Origin: Stygiolobus azoricus
Lineage (GTDB): Archaea > Thermoproteota > Thermoprotei_A > Sulfolobales > Sulfolobaceae
Reading direction: 5' to 3'
Assembly: GCF_009729035.1 (NCBI RefSeq)
Contig: NZ_CP045483.1
Span: 620,001-684,000 of the forward strand
DNA length: 64,000 bases
The position numbers and the translations under genes are program-made. How positions within the stretch are numbered: position 1 is the first letter of the stretch; the number at the start of each line of letters is the position of its first letter. The notes below the pieces were generated by a model. It was given only the letters and a program-made list of their open reading frames with translations, did no database searches and had not been told where the DNA came from. Positions 33,043 to 42,748 of the stretch are shown here, piece after piece.

Positions 33043-33741
33043 TCAGACTAATCTAACTTCATACTCTAGACTTCCACTTTTAACCCTTAACCTATCTCCC
33101 TTTTTAACGTCAGTCGGTCCTACAAACACCCCTGAAGATACATAACCGTTTATGTAACCTACCCTCCTCAATAACCACTTCACCATATCATCTACAGTTC
33201 CGTAAACATATCTAGGTCTGCCCTTGCCTACTTTATGACCATTAAGGTAAAGCTCTACTTCCTCGTTGAAGGGAAGTTTAATACTTTCTCCAACGAATAA
33301 CCTACCTGCAGCGCTATCATCTGCCACAATCTGGTAAGCCTTTAGATTCCAAGTGTCAAACCTCGTAGCGGGTAATTCAACACCGAGGTAGACACCTTTT
33401 ACACAAGTTGGATAAGATTCAACAGTGCAATGATCCATCTCGAAGACGATTTCGACCTCAGCCATATGATTCTCGAACCATAACTCCACTTCGCTATCTG
33501 TTTCAATCATTGGTTTAGTTAATATCCCATATAACGGTTCAGTAGAACCGAAACGTTTAAGTGTTTCTTCAGTAGTGAGGGATATTTTATATCCGCCAAA
33601 TCCCTCTGATTGCACTAGCATCGAAGAAAACACGTTAAAGACCCTTTTTGCTTGAGCCATATTTACTTCGAAGGGTTTAATAGATTTCCTCTCCCGATAT
33701 GCTTTATAAAGCGTTTGGGCTAGAACATCTTCCAAAGACAT
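33043..33741 (-). CDS. FAH-superfamily enzyme (2-keto-4-pentenoate hydratase type)
   Basis: 232 residues. Helical N-terminus (LAQTLYKAYRERKSIKPF), then the beta-strand FAH fold. The metal-ligand residues E-x-E and Asp appear as MAEVEIVFEMD (~91-101), and EL..G..V..G near 170 matches hydratase loops. The family hydrates or decarboxylates 2-oxo acids in degradation of aromatic ring-cleavage products, or handles related diketo acids; no other ring-cleavage gene is near, so the substrate is unknown. Single gene with divergent neighbour. Confidence 0.7.
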   Translation of the reverse strand: MSLEDVLAQTLYKAYRERKSIKPFEVNMAQAKRVFNVFSSMLVQSEGFGGYKISLTTEETLKRFGSTEPLYGILTKPMIETDSEVELWFENHMAEVEIVFEMDHCTVESYPTCVKGVYLGVELPATRFDTWNLKAYQIVADDSAAGRLFVGESIKLPFNEEVELYLNGHKVGKGRPRYVYGTVDDMVKWLLRRVGYINGYVSSGVFVGPTDVKKGDRLRVKSGSLEYEVRLV

Positions 33742-33833
33742 GATATATAGTTATAAATGTTACATCTTATTAAGAATAACTATATACATTATTTACTTCG
33801 AATTATAAACAAAAATAATAACTAGACTTAATT

Positions 33834-34118
33834 ATGCGTACTGATTATTCTTTTATTATGGGTTGGAAATTTAAGGTCGGTAATAAAGTGGAAGCAAAGA
33901 AAACCATTTGTACCGTTGACGAGTTAGCTGAGGAAATAAACAAAATAATAGGTAACACTGATTTTTCTCAACAACTGGCTACCGAACTACTGGTTAAAGT
34001 CTTCACTGAGAAGAAGGAAACTTTAGAGGAGTTTAAGCAAAAACACAAAGATTTAGGCCCAGATAAACTTCAGAAGATTATTAACATAGCTAACTCCAAG
34101 CTTCAAGGTGATCTATAA
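33834..34118 (+). CDS. small helical protein
   Basis: Not recognised. 94 residues (86 if the ATG at 33858 is used). After a short strand (WKFKVGN) it is almost entirely amphipathic helix (TVDELAEEINKIIGN, ELLVKVFTEKKETLEEFKQKHKDLGPDKLQKIINIANSKL). One Cys. Converges with the MBL-fold gene, overlapping it by 16 bases. Function unknown. Confidence 0.55.
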   Translation: MRTDYSFIMGWKFKVGNKVEAKKTICTVDELAEEINKIIGNTDFSQQLATELLVKVFTEKKETLEEFKQKHKDLGPDKLQKIINIANSKLQGDL

Positions 34119-34900
34119 GCATACACGATCCCTTTTTCACTCACTTTCACTTCATTTGCTATCCCCATCAATATGCTCTTCACTGTTACGGAATTCAGCA
34201 TTAAGTTTGTGACCTCTTTAGATCCTGAAACTAAGTAAGTCACTTCCTCTGCAGTCCTCTCTTTATTGGTTATCAAATCCTTAATTTTTTGTACTAGCTT
34301 CAGATTAAACTGTATATTAAAATCTAATAATTCTTCCATTTTCTTTCTATTGTTATACACGGGGCCATGAGAGATAACTACTTGTTCTACACCTTTTATT
34401 ATCTCCTTTAAGGACTCAAGTGTCTCCATAGCCTTCCAAAAGTCGCTGTAGAAAGGTACGCCGAAAGACTCTAAGACCTTTTGACCGAAAAAGGAATCCC
34501 CCGCGTAAAGAACTCCCCCTAAGATATAACCAACTTGACCCGGCGTATGTCCTTGCAATTTAACCTTTTTTACCTCAGTTTCACTGAACTCGTCCCTTAA
34601 ATCCTCTTTAACCAGATCAAAAGTAAAGTATTTATCTTCCTTAGAACTAAAGCCGTAAATCATACACCTTCTGCCCATTAAAGTCAGAGACCAGTAGTCT
34701 TCTTTAGGTAGATACTTAATTTTCGCATTTTTATCCAGTAACCCGGCTATGTGATCAGCATGCCCATGTGTTGCAAGTTGAACTTCAGCGTTCAGTGCCA
34801 AGTTAGCGTTTTTCCCTCCTTGATCAACAACCACTCTTCCTTGGTAAACAAGAGTGTTAGGACTTCCCGGGATAACTTCAACGTCTTTATTTAGCTTCAA
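34103..34900 (-). CDS. metallo-beta-lactamase-fold hydrolase
   Basis: 265 residues. The Zn motif THGHADH (~53-59) is complete, a downstream His-Thr-Pro-Gly (QGHTPGQVGY) gives the next ligand, GDSFFG the bridging Asp, and SHGP (~181) the last His. It resembles glyoxalase-II-like or RNase-Z-unlike MBL enzymes; the hydrolysed bond is unknown. Start is a TTG, with the gene beginning 14 bases inside the end of the 237-residue gene. Converges with a small helical protein. Confidence 0.82.
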   Translation of the reverse strand: MKLNKDVEVIPGSPNTLVYQGRVVVDQGGKNANLALNAEVQLATHGHADHIAGLLDKNAKIKYLPKEDYWSLTLMGRRCMIYGFSSKEDKYFTFDLVKEDLRDEFSETEVKKVKLQGHTPGQVGYILGGVLYAGDSFFGQKVLESFGVPFYSDFWKAMETLESLKEIIKGVEQVVISHGPVYNNRKKMEELLDFNIQFNLKLVQKIKDLITNKERTAEEVTYLVSGSKEVTNLMLNSVTVKSILMGIANEVKVSEKGIVYAYRSP

Positions 34901-35600
34901 TTTTCAGATCCCTCACTTTTGGTTCAACAACGCTATAAACTCTTATTGCCTTTTCCAGTTCTTCCCTAGAAGTTGTTAGCATATGTGAGTAAATGCCTAT
35001 TATCTTCCTCATAATATCCAACGAGTAGTACTTACTAGCAGAAGAAATTATCATTGCGGCTTCTTCCGGTTTTTCCCTAATCATTTTTACGCCCTCTGAA
35101 TAAGCTTTGAGAACTTCAGAGGCATTAATTTTTGCATAAATTACGCATTGGGGCACTAAGTAACCTAACGTCTTCATCTCATCTTCAAAGATCTCTCCTA
35201 ATTTAACTTCTATCCCTACAAGACCTATTCCTTTTCCAGCTTCAGCCATTTTCACAGCCTCATCTGCAGTAGTGTTTATTACCTCATTAATTCCTCTTAT
35301 AACAGCGTAAAGCCTTGCATTATAATCTGCTAGAGTTCCTTGCTTGATCGTGAAGATCTTTGAAGGCCTCTTGGTCTTATCCCCTATTAAAGAGTACATC
35401 CTGACGTAAACTCCCGCAACTATCGAATAGCCCTTTACATTAAGTTTTGCCACGTTAGTTATTGAGTCGAGAACTATTTCACCAGGTTGAGGATTTTCAC
35501 AACTGTTTCTTAATTCAAATGAGGATTTTTCGCCGCTTAGTACTTTATAAACCAATAGGGGAAACGATACTGGTCCTGCAAATGGTGCACTAACTATCAT
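34887..35600 (-). CDS. DUF3834-like, periplasmic-binding-fold protein
   Basis: 237 residues, resembling the archaeal DUF3834 group by eye. MIVSAPFAGPVSFPLLVYKVL and later DEAVKMAEAGKGIGLVGIEVKL read like the substrate-binding fold of ABC transporter SsuA/NMT1-type proteins but there is no signal peptide, so it is cytosolic or a sensing domain. Shares a 34-base divergent promoter with the thioesterase gene and is coupled to the MBL hydrolase downstream. Role unknown; perhaps a ligand sensor or metabolite-binding protein. Confidence 0.6.
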   Translation of the reverse strand: MIVSAPFAGPVSFPLLVYKVLSGEKSSFELRNSCENPQPGEIVLDSITNVAKLNVKGYSIVAGVYVRMYSLIGDKTKRPSKIFTIKQGTLADYNARLYAVIRGINEVINTTADEAVKMAEAGKGIGLVGIEVKLGEIFEDEMKTLGYLVPQCVIYAKINASEVLKAYSEGVKMIREKPEEAAMIISSASKYYSLDIMRKIIGIYSHMLTTSREELEKAIRVYSVVEPKVRDLKIEAK

Positions 35601-35634
35601 AAAAAATATTTGGCTTAATGATTATAAATAGTGT
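35601..35634. promoter_or_regulatory. 34-base divergent leaderless promoters, interlocked
   Basis: Minus strand: tatttataat (35621-35630) is centred 25 bases before the ATG at 35600. Plus strand: aaaatattt (35603-35610) is centred about 28 bases before the ATG at 35635. Each TATA box lies at the other gene's transcription start, so only one polymerase could be bound at a time. Confidence 0.5.
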
Positions 35635-36012
35635 ATGCAAGTAGGAGAGACACTAGAAAAAGTATTCAAAGTCCTTCCAGAACATGCTGCATCGTCAATA
35701 TCTAGCGGTGCTGTTTACGTCCTTTCTACTCCATGTCTGATAGGCTTTATGGAAGACGTTTCTTTCACCCTATCTCAAAAATACCTAGAACAAGGAATGA
35801 CTACTGTAGGTTATCACGTAGACGTAAAACACTTAGCACCTGCACCAGTAGGGGGCGAAGTAAGAGTGAGAGCAACTCTTATTGAGATAAACAAGAGGAG
35901 GTTAAAATTTAAGGTCGAAGCATATTATAAAGACGTCAAAATAGGGGAAGGAATTCACGAGAGAGTTATTGTAAACGAGAAGGAATTCATGGATAAAGTA
36001 TCAAAAACTTGA
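35635..36012 (+). CDS. hotdog-fold thioesterase (FlK-like)
   Basis: 125 residues with one hotdog domain. The helix contains [34 protein letters not shown], which is the pattern of fluoroacetyl-CoA thioesterase (FlK) and of other acyl-CoA thioesterases; Glu/His catalytic residues are visible. Hydrolyses an acyl-CoA of unknown chain. First of three plus-strand genes (35635-37256), but the second has its own A/T box, so it is not certain they share a message. Confidence 0.78.
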   Translation: MQVGETLEKVFKVLPEHAASSISSGAVYVLSTPCLIGFMEDVSFTLSQKYLEQGMTTVGYHVDVKHLAPAPVGGEVRVRATLIEINKRRLKFKVEAYYKDVKIGEGIHERVIVNEKEFMDKVSKT

Positions 36013-36043
36013 TTTTTTAATTTCGAGATTTAGTGTAAATGCC

Positions 36044-36622
36044 ATGAAATCCCTAGTCTTGCACGGCAAAGGGTCATCACCGGAGAAAGTAGAATGGTTA
36101 GCTAAACCTTTGCGCCAATTTGGAGAAGTATTAGTACCTGAGTTCGAGATCGAGGCTAAAGAAGGTGTTCAAAAAGCTTTAACTTATGACTTTGACCTAA
36201 TTGCTGGTCATTCTAGAGGAGGCTTAGTAGCTCTAATCGCTGCAGCTTTAAAGGGAAAAAGTGTCATAGCAGTTTCAGCCCCCTCAGATAGGAGAAAACA
36301 AAAGGAATACCTTTCGAAATTCCCACCAGGCACTATTCAGCATAAGATATACGAGGACATAAAGAACTTACCTGAGGAGGAGTTAGAGTGGTACCCGTTA
36401 AAGTACGCTGACAGAATTAAAAACGCGCTGCTAATACACGGAGAGAATGACGATATAGTATTGAAAGAGCACTCAATTGTTTTGTGCGATGTGATACGTA
36501 AATACGGAGGTAAATGTCAATTATATATAATAAAAGGAATGAAGCATTCTCCTCTAGGACAACACTACAACGAGATCTGGAAGATAATAACAGAGTGGAT
36601 TAAGGAGAATAACTATGCCTAA
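36044..36622 (+). CDS. alpha/beta-hydrolase (serine hydrolase, RBBP9/DLH-like)
   Basis: 192-residue alpha/beta hydrolase. GHSRGG (~55-60) is the nucleophile elbow; the catalytic Asp is probably in HGENDDIV (~132-139) and the His in GMKHSPLG (~166-173). No signal peptide, so cytosolic esterase or thioesterase. LHGKGSSP at the start supplies the oxyanion-hole loop. A TATA-like tttttta lies 26 bases upstream. Overlaps the next gene by eight bases. Confidence 0.82.
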   Translation: MKSLVLHGKGSSPEKVEWLAKPLRQFGEVLVPEFEIEAKEGVQKALTYDFDLIAGHSRGGLVALIAAALKGKSVIAVSAPSDRRKQKEYLSKFPPGTIQHKIYEDIKNLPEEELEWYPLKYADRIKNALLIHGENDDIVLKEHSIVLCDVIRKYGGKCQLYIIKGMKHSPLGQHYNEIWKIITEWIKENNYA

Positions 36623-37256
36623 GACGGTTTCCCTGATAATATCTGAAGAAAACCCGACATTACCAAGGGACGTTAATTACCTCTACCCCGGGAGGTTTAA
36701 GATCTTTAATATGAAGTTCTATCCCGGGCACGGTATAAGGAAGGACGAAATGGAAAGAATGTATAAAGAATTAAGCCAGATCAAACACGAAGTCGAAAAG
36801 AGTGACGTGATCTTCTATGCTAGATCTTACGGAGTCTTCTTCAAAAATCAGTGGGAGAGAATGAGGAAGTTCTTCTCCAAACCGACGATAATCGCAACAG
36901 AAGCGATTATAACTAGGCTCAGGGAGTTAGAAGCTAAAAAAATCTACTTGATCACACCTTATAACCAGAGGAGGCATGACTACGAAATAAAGTGGCTTAA
37001 AGATTTCGGGTTCGAAGTAATTGGCTCAATAGCCCTCGGAAGGACTGGAGGGAAGGAAATAGCTTCTACACCGCATGAACTCACGTTACAAGCCGTTAAG
37101 GTAGCCCAACAGTCTTCAGCTGATGCCATTTACGTCGCTTGTACCATTCTTTCTACTCTTCCAATACTTAAGGAAATGGAAGGCAGACTTCCCGTTATTA
37201 CTGCTTCCGGTGCTATGTTTGAAGTCGCAAGGGAAAAGGAGTTGATTGATTTCTAA
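36615..37256 (+). CDS. Asp/Glu racemase superfamily (maleate isomerase / arylmalonate decarboxylase-like)
   Basis: 213 residues, AMDase/maleate-isomerase type. The C-terminal Cys motif [10 protein letters not shown] (~175) is present, but the first-half motif that usually holds the second Cys reads FYARSYGVF, without Cys, as in one-Cys arylmalonate decarboxylases. A carbanion chemistry on a dicarboxylic acid is expected. TATEAI and [16 protein letters not shown] follow the family. Grouped with a thioesterase and hydrolase; a catabolic or salvage module is possible. 141 bases at its 3' end are overlapped by the opposite-strand gene. Confidence 0.75.
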   Translation: MPKTVSLIISEENPTLPRDVNYLYPGRFKIFNMKFYPGHGIRKDEMERMYKELSQIKHEVEKSDVIFYARSYGVFFKNQWERMRKFFSKPTIIATEAIITRLRELEAKKIYLITPYNQRRHDYEIKWLKDFGFEVIGSIALGRTGGKEIASTPHELTLQAVKVAQQSSADAIYVACTILSTLPILKEMEGRLPVITASGAMFEVAREKELIDF

Positions 37257-38021
37257 CAATATCATTAAAAGATCCCTAGCCCACACGGTAAAAACTTTCT
37301 CTTTAGGCAAATCCGTAAACCCGTAAGGGTGTAAAACTCTAGACAAATTAGCGTAAATCTTGAGGAGAGAGTTAGATTTCTTGCCCACCGTTTCGCATGC
37401 TAGAGCTATTAACGCACTAGCTTTAGGCATTGCTAACGTGAAATACTTAGCCTCTTGTTTACAGTACACACACTTTATACCCTCCTTGTACTTCTTTTTC
37501 TTAAAACCTAGTTCTTTATACAGTTCGTGAATTGAAAGCGAGTAATCCTCCCATTTCAAATGTTTTTCACACACAGGTTTCCCGGCAAAATAGATAGTTA
37601 TACCGTTGACCTCCCTACTTCCACTGAACTTCCTTATCCTAGTTAATCCCTCTCCTCCAGACCTAATTATAAAACCATCATCAACTAGTTTATGCCAATC
37701 CCTTCTCTCCAACGCTCTTTTGTAAGCCTCGGTAGTATTTTTCACAAAGACCGAAAGAGAGGCCCTCTCTATAAGAAACCTGTTATTTTCCTCAGCAGAG
37801 TGGAGGTAACCGAGTATCGCAGTCTTGTACCCGGCCTTCATGGCAGTAATCATATCATTACCGAATAGAACGTTATTCAGTCTCTCACTTTCGTTAATAA
37901 TTATTCTCTTTATTAATTTCCTGAAGGACTCGTCGCTAGGTGGAGCCTTAGTTATGGCTTCTATCGTCCCTGATGTGTTCTTCAGAAATTTAAGTATGGA
38001 CTTATCCACGCATGTAGTCAT
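37116..38021 (-). CDS. hypothetical protein with Cys pair, overrunning into neighbour
   Basis: Not recognised. 301 residues. Mostly helical, with a beta hairpin near 135-155 and a CVYC pair at ~199-202 preceded by KPVCEKH, which may bind a metal. No membrane helix. The last ~47 residues (starting about [10 protein letters not shown]) are encoded opposite the racemase-like gene, and are compositionally unlike the rest; the original stop may have been lost near 37256. A conserved helical core suggests a real gene but its function is unknown. Confidence 0.55.
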   Translation of the reverse strand: MTTCVDKSILKFLKNTSGTIEAITKAPPSDESFRKLIKRIIINESERLNNVLFGNDMITAMKAGYKTAILGYLHSAEENNRFLIERASLSVFVKNTTEAYKRALERRDWHKLVDDGFIIRSGGEGLTRIRKFSGSREVNGITIYFAGKPVCEKHLKWEDYSLSIHELYKELGFKKKKYKEGIKCVYCKQEAKYFTLAMPKASALIALACETVGKKSNSLLKIYANLSRVLHPYGFTDLPKEKVFTVWARDLLMILLEINQLLFPCDFKHSTGSSNNGKSAFHFLKYWKSRKNGTSDVNGIS

Positions 38022-38344
38022 TGAATCACGGTTAATATTTATTTACTTAATTACATAATAACTACTAGTTGATAACAGTGACAAGAATTTAAGCCAAAAA
38101 CGAAACCCACAGTGAGGAGCCAAGATAGTTTTATTAGAGTTAATTCAACTCTGCGATTTGCAAACTTAACGTAAAACGGAATAAGTGATCTATTGCTCTC
38201 TCCCGTTATTATGAAAATTTAGTGAGAAATGTCCATTAACAGAAGGAATTAAAAGTAGTATACCTGGGGCAGTTAAGACGAATTATAAAACATAAAATCT
38301 TTAATAGGACAACTTTAAAAACAAACAAACAAATAATCAAACTC
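38022..38344. other. 323-base gap with no clear gene
   Basis: A/T-rich spacer. It contains acccacagtga at 38105-38115, close to acccaccgtga at 48865-48875 in another gap, and a run of acaaacaaacaa-type repeats at ~38322-38337 just before the metallophosphoesterase start. No small ORF, tRNA or transposon end could be supported. Confidence 0.5.
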
Positions 38345-39325
38345 GTGGGTCTGTTTAGGAGGAATTCTGATAAGACCATTGACAAGAAAAGCAGCCAAGT
38401 TAAAATATTATTTACAAGTGATATTCACGGTTCCGATATTGTATTCAAAAAGTTCCTCAATGCCGGACTCCAATTCAAAGTTGACGCCTTTATAATTGGC
38501 GGAGATCTGGCAGGAAAAGCGCTTTACGCAATTGTTGATCTTGGAAACGGCAAATACAGAATAGAAGAAAAAGAGGTAGGAAAAGAAGGTTTAGCGCAAT
38601 TAACAGAGGAGATTAGAAAGAGAGGGGAATATTACACTATAGTTAGTGAAAAAGAGCACGAGGAAATGCAGTATAATAAAGACCTAGTAAACCAGAAGTT
38701 TAAGGAGGCTATGGAGAGTGTTGTGAGAGGTTGGATGAAGATTGCGGAGGAAAAGCTCAAAGGGGCTAACATTCCTATTTATGTTAACTTAGGGAATGAT
38801 GATCCAGAATATTTATTTCGAGTAATAGAGGAGTCTGACATAATGAAGAAATGCGAAGGAGAAATAATCGAAATAGGAGATCATGAGATGATCTCGTACG
38901 GTTATGTAAACCCTACACCTTGGAAAACACCAAGAGAGAAGGACGAGGACTCGATATATAAAGACCTGAAGGAAATGGCTGATAAGATAAAAGACCAGAG
39001 TAAGGCAATATATAATCTTCATGCTCCCCCGTATAATACCCATCTTGATAACGCACCATTACTTGACTCGAATCTGAAACCAGTAGTAAAAGGAGGAGAG
39101 ATCGTGTTTACCCATGTAGGTTCTGTAAGTGTTAGAAGAATAATCGAGGAATATCAACCATTAGTTGGGCTCCACGGTCACATCCATGAGTCTAAGGGCT
39201 TCGATAAACTGGGCAGGACTATGGTATTTAACCCGGGAAGTGAATACAGCGAGGGAATCCTTCACTCCTTGTACCTAGTACTTGAGGGAGACAAAATAAA
39301 GACCTATATGTTCAGGCAGGGGTAA
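38345..39325 (+). CDS. metallophosphoesterase
   Basis: Calcineurin-like phosphoesterase of 326 residues. All five metal motifs are visible: DIHG (~27-30), GGDLAG (~50-55), GNDD (~146-149), LHAPPYNT (~218-225) and LHGHIHE (~273-279). The long helical insert between motifs 2 and 3 (~75-140) is typical of archaeal members. Possible substrates are phosphodiesters or nucleotides; the active site has two metals. The start is GTG at 38345 (MGLFRRN). 14 bases of the 3' end overlap the convergent gene. Confidence 0.85.
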   Translation: MGLFRRNSDKTIDKKSSQVKILFTSDIHGSDIVFKKFLNAGLQFKVDAFIIGGDLAGKALYAIVDLGNGKYRIEEKEVGKEGLAQLTEEIRKRGEYYTIVSEKEHEEMQYNKDLVNQKFKEAMESVVRGWMKIAEEKLKGANIPIYVNLGNDDPEYLFRVIEESDIMKKCEGEIIEIGDHEMISYGYVNPTPWKTPREKDEDSIYKDLKEMADKIKDQSKAIYNLHAPPYNTHLDNAPLLDSNLKPVVKGGEIVFTHVGSVSVRRIIEEYQPLVGLHGHIHESKGFDKLGRTMVFNPGSEYSEGILHSLYLVLEGDKIKTYMFRQG

Positions 39326-39821
39326 TTAAGTAAGGGGCTAAAACCTTTCTCATATTCTCCATAATTGACATCGTAACTATTTCAAGCCTCTTTTTAACTT
39401 TATCTTTCAGAAATCTCTCAGTATAATAGATCACTAAACTTACTGACATGCCGCACTTACCATTGGAGTAATCTATCACTCTAAACGAAACTTCATAGAG
39501 TAATGTCCCGTCATATAGCACGTAAGTTATAATGTTTTGTATAACTTTGGGTCCTTCTATCTTTAACGCTAATGATTTCTTTAATGTTACTCCTATCATT
39601 CTACGTAATGCTGGAAAAGGAATTATATACATGTTATCTTCTACTTTTTGTAATCCCAATAACGTTGCAACGAAATCCTTGTCTTTCAGTTCATCAAACA
39701 AAGATTGCGTAGGTAAACTCAAGTTATAAAGCTCAGAATAAGCTACATTCTTTACTTTCTTCCCTCTATTCTTTACTTTAAATAGTTTGACAGAATCAAA
39801 ATAGAAAGAATTAATGTCCAT
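39312..39821 (-). CDS. hypothetical protein, START/SRPBCC-like
   Basis: 169 residues. Long strands ([37 protein letters not shown]) and a C-terminal helix ([17 protein letters not shown]) suggest a helix-grip fold, but I do not recognise a family. No signal or membrane helix. Convergent overlap with the metallophosphoesterase gene; 104 bases separate it from pmbA. Confidence 0.5.
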   Translation of the reverse strand: MDINSFYFDSVKLFKVKNRGKKVKNVAYSELYNLSLPTQSLFDELKDKDFVATLLGLQKVEDNMYIIPFPALRRMIGVTLKKSLALKIEGPKVIQNIITYVLYDGTLLYEVSFRVIDYSNGKCGMSVSLVIYYTERFLKDKVKKRLEIVTMSIMENMRKVLAPYLITPA

Positions 39822-39925
39822 AATAATGAATTACCACTCAATAAATATAAAATAGCAAGTAAATAATTAGAATTTCTTCTTAGCTTAAAATTCTAAGAAA
39901 TAGAAATAGGACGTTAATTCCACCT

Positions 39926-41200
39926 TTACCAAGCTTTAGTTATGTTAACACCATCTACGTACACATACGGCGAGATAGTAGGTATAGGTGCGTCCCACCA
40001 CCTCACACTATATTTATCCTTTCCGAGTCCTTTAACATTCTTTATCAAGTTAGGGAAGGAGTCAGATATTCTTATCCTACCAACAACACCTTGCGGTTTA
40101 CCCTCTTTATAATATACTACTGCATCCCTGCCTACAGTTGAAAATGTTCCTTCATAGTAGTTCTGAAACCTGGTATACCAATTATTATTAAGAAAGATCA
40201 CTTCCTTACTACTCGCCAATAACGAGTCCAGAGATAGGTCTCCCGAGTTAATTTCGAAAGAATAAGCAATGGGATATATTAACCCTGCATTACCCGTGGT
40301 CTTTTCCCCGAAAATCTGGGCTAACTCGTTGTTAAACAGAAGCGAATTAAATACCCCGTCCTTAATTATCTCCTTATCTCTAGTAAAAGTAGCCTCATCA
40401 TCGAATTCTGCAATCCTACCCTTTCTGGGGATATCAGATATTGTGAGAAGCTCACTGGCTACTTTCTCACCCTTTTTATATTTAGCGAGGAAGGACGACG
40501 CTGTCATTACGCTGAAAGCTGAAGCGAAGTCGGCAAAGAACACCATGAAATTAGCTATCACTAGAGGTGAGAGAACAACGCTATATTTTCCGTCGTCTAT
40601 CCTCACTTTACCGGTTATTGAAGCGAACTCATTAGCCTTTTTCAGGGTTTCGTTAAACCCCTTAAGTGAGTCAGAGAAAAACGCCCACTGACCGCTATAC
40701 TCACCGTTAAAAGACCTTGCATAACCGTCAGCCCTTACTCTGGTCTCCGTTCCTTTAAACCCCTTGTTCGTCATAAGCTCAGTTGTCGTCTCATAAACGT
40801 TCACTATCCCAGAACTCGGAAACTCTGACTTCGCCAATACTGAATCTATAAAACTTACGTCTTGTCCTTCTATCACAGACCTTAACTCAGCATTATCCTC
40901 TTTTACTTTCACTTCACCATCGTTTTCTGTCAATTGCGGGACTATATCGCTCTCAACAGTGTAGTTAAATCCCTCTTTTACTCCCTTAATTATCTTATCC
41001 AGTTCTTCCTCTCCGGAGAAAGTATAAGAGTAAAATCTCTTACCTTTGACTACAGAGACAGAATATTCAACTTCATTTAGCCTCTGGACTTCCGCTATTT
41101 CGCTTAAAACAAACTTTACAATTAACCTCTTAGTCTTAACTTTCTTTATTATTACACTGTCAAATCCCTTAAGACCTTCAAGTATTTTCTCTAGTTCCAC
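39926..41200 (-). CDS. pmbA: PmbA/TldE subunit of the TldD-TldE protease
   Basis: 424 residues. TldE/PmbA partner that shapes the substrate channel; it lacks the zinc HExxxH, as expected. Recognisable C-terminal stretches: DVKG-type NVKGLGKDKYSV, and the terminal PYVYVDGVNITKAW typical of the family. The complex cleaves unstructured peptides, and in bacteria matures microcins or CcdA. Ends 39926, starts 2 bases after the tldD stop, so the two subunits are produced together. Confidence 0.88.
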   Translation of the reverse strand: MELEKILEGLKGFDSVIIKKVKTKRLIVKFVLSEIAEVQRLNEVEYSVSVVKGKRFYSYTFSGEEELDKIIKGVKEGFNYTVESDIVPQLTENDGEVKVKEDNAELRSVIEGQDVSFIDSVLAKSEFPSSGIVNVYETTTELMTNKGFKGTETRVRADGYARSFNGEYSGQWAFFSDSLKGFNETLKKANEFASITGKVRIDDGKYSVVLSPLVIANFMVFFADFASAFSVMTASSFLAKYKKGEKVASELLTISDIPRKGRIAEFDDEATFTRDKEIIKDGVFNSLLFNNELAQIFGEKTTGNAGLIYPIAYSFEINSGDLSLDSLLASSKEVIFLNNNWYTRFQNYYEGTFSTVGRDAVVYYKEGKPQGVVGRIRISDSFPNLIKNVKGLGKDKYSVRWWDAPIPTISPYVYVDGVNITKAW

Positions 41201-41202
41201 GC

Positions 41203-42585
41203 TTACTCACCCCTTACCTTTACGGTTATATTCCTCGCCCTCATGTTAGGTCCACCAAACCACACTGGGATCGGTTGATCAGGGTCTCCTTTCCCACAAG
41301 TCCCTCTATAAAAGGAGAGAGTATTGTCCACTGCGTCTATCGAAGACAGAAGCTCAAAAGTAGTAGTCTCCAAAACGGGGAAGAGCAGTGGCTCCCCAAT
41401 CTCTCCGTTTTTAATCTCATACGCCTCAAGCCCTACGTATCTCTCCCCTACCCTCAAATCATCAATATTCCACTCCATATAGGATTTGAAGTAAACCCCA
41501 TCCTTTACGTTCTCCATTAACTCATCAAAAGTCAATTCACCAGGTTTAAAGAACGTATTCGACATCCTTACTATAGGTTCTCTATCATACGCTGAAGCCC
41601 TTGCAGACCCGTTACTTTTAACACCGAACTTATAGGCAGAGAATCTGTCCTGAAGAAGTTCATTAATTACACCTTCCCTTATGAGATATTTAGGCCTCGC
41701 TTCTATCCCCTCGTCATCTATTAGGTAGTAACCAGAACTACCGTAGATTGTGGGGTCATCTATTACAGTTACTTTATCACTGGCTATCTTCTCTCCGAAA
41801 TTCTTCCCTACTAAATAACTCAGTCCAGCTTGTGCTCCCTCCCTCCCCAAAACTCTGTCAGCTTCAAATGGATGACCTACGGACTCATGGACAATTATCC
41901 CCGCTAACTGGTTACTTAGGATTACGTCTTTCCTGCCTGGTGTCACTGCTTTTCCTTTCTCCAGAACTTTATCAACTGACTCCAAAGTATTCGGGAGGAA
42001 CTCCTCAAGGTTCCAATTTTTAACGATTTCAAACCCTCCGCTACCACCTAGGTCTCCATTAGCAATAGTCGCGGATCTTTCGCCGTTCTTCAACGTTATA
42101 GAAAAGTAAAGACTGACCCTAGGAACATATCCCTTTACTTTAACACCGTCCTCAAACATTATCTCTTTTTCCTCCTTTGACTCCGTGTAATAGAAATTAA
42201 CTGAGACAACCTTAGACTTAAGGTTCTTATCTGAGTAGATTAATTTAGAGAGGTCTACTAAGAGTTTGACCTTCTCTTCAGTAGATATGTCGTCTAATTT
42301 TATTTTCTCATTTACTGAATACTCTCCACCAACCCTTTTATCTGAAGAAATTCCTTTCTCCCAACTCCTAAACCTTAAACTTTTTAGTTCTAGACCTTCA
42401 GGAGTAGGTGAAGAAGAGAATAGAAGAGATGAACCGTCAAAAGCCCTAACACTGTACCCTCTTTTAGACCATTTATAAAGACCAGTAGGTTTTCCGTTAA
42501 CTATCACTATATTAAGATAAGAATTGGACTGGTACCTAAGCTCTACCTCCTTAAAGGTCGAAAAATTACGTAACAAGTGTTCCAT
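41203..42585 (-). CDS. tldD: TldD metalloprotease subunit
   Basis: 460 residues. The zinc site is HESVGH (H233, E234, H238) with the following EADRVLGREG conserved; a further Cys in RGTCGKGDPDQ near 440 is the TldD-family third ligand. The N-terminal half supplies the beta-rich chamber. A TATA-like box (attttta, minus strand) sits about 27 bases before the start. Located directly before pmbA, giving the usual tldD-pmbA operon. Confidence 0.92.
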   Translation of the reverse strand: MEHLLRNFSTFKEVELRYQSNSYLNIVIVNGKPTGLYKWSKRGYSVRAFDGSSLLFSSSPTPEGLELKSLRFRSWEKGISSDKRVGGEYSVNEKIKLDDISTEEKVKLLVDLSKLIYSDKNLKSKVVSVNFYYTESKEEKEIMFEDGVKVKGYVPRVSLYFSITLKNGERSATIANGDLGGSGGFEIVKNWNLEEFLPNTLESVDKVLEKGKAVTPGRKDVILSNQLAGIIVHESVGHPFEADRVLGREGAQAGLSYLVGKNFGEKIASDKVTVIDDPTIYGSSGYYLIDDEGIEARPKYLIREGVINELLQDRFSAYKFGVKSNGSARASAYDREPIVRMSNTFFKPGELTFDELMENVKDGVYFKSYMEWNIDDLRVGERYVGLEAYEIKNGEIGEPLLFPVLETTTFELLSSIDAVDNTLSFYRGTCGKGDPDQPIPVWFGGPNMRARNITVKVRGE

Positions 42586-42748
42586 AATATAATTAATTTG
42601 TCGAAACCTAAAAATCTAAAGTAATAAAGTAAAACACAAATAGATATGATAGAAGAAAGACAATACTATAAAAAAGATTTGTTGTTATCTTTTATTTATT
42701 TGATTTTTTAATTACTATATCTTAACTTAATTTATCTATAACACTAAC

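Noticed and set aside
40269-40691. 140-codon ORF opposite pmbA
   Set aside because: Antisense shadow of a well-conserved gene.
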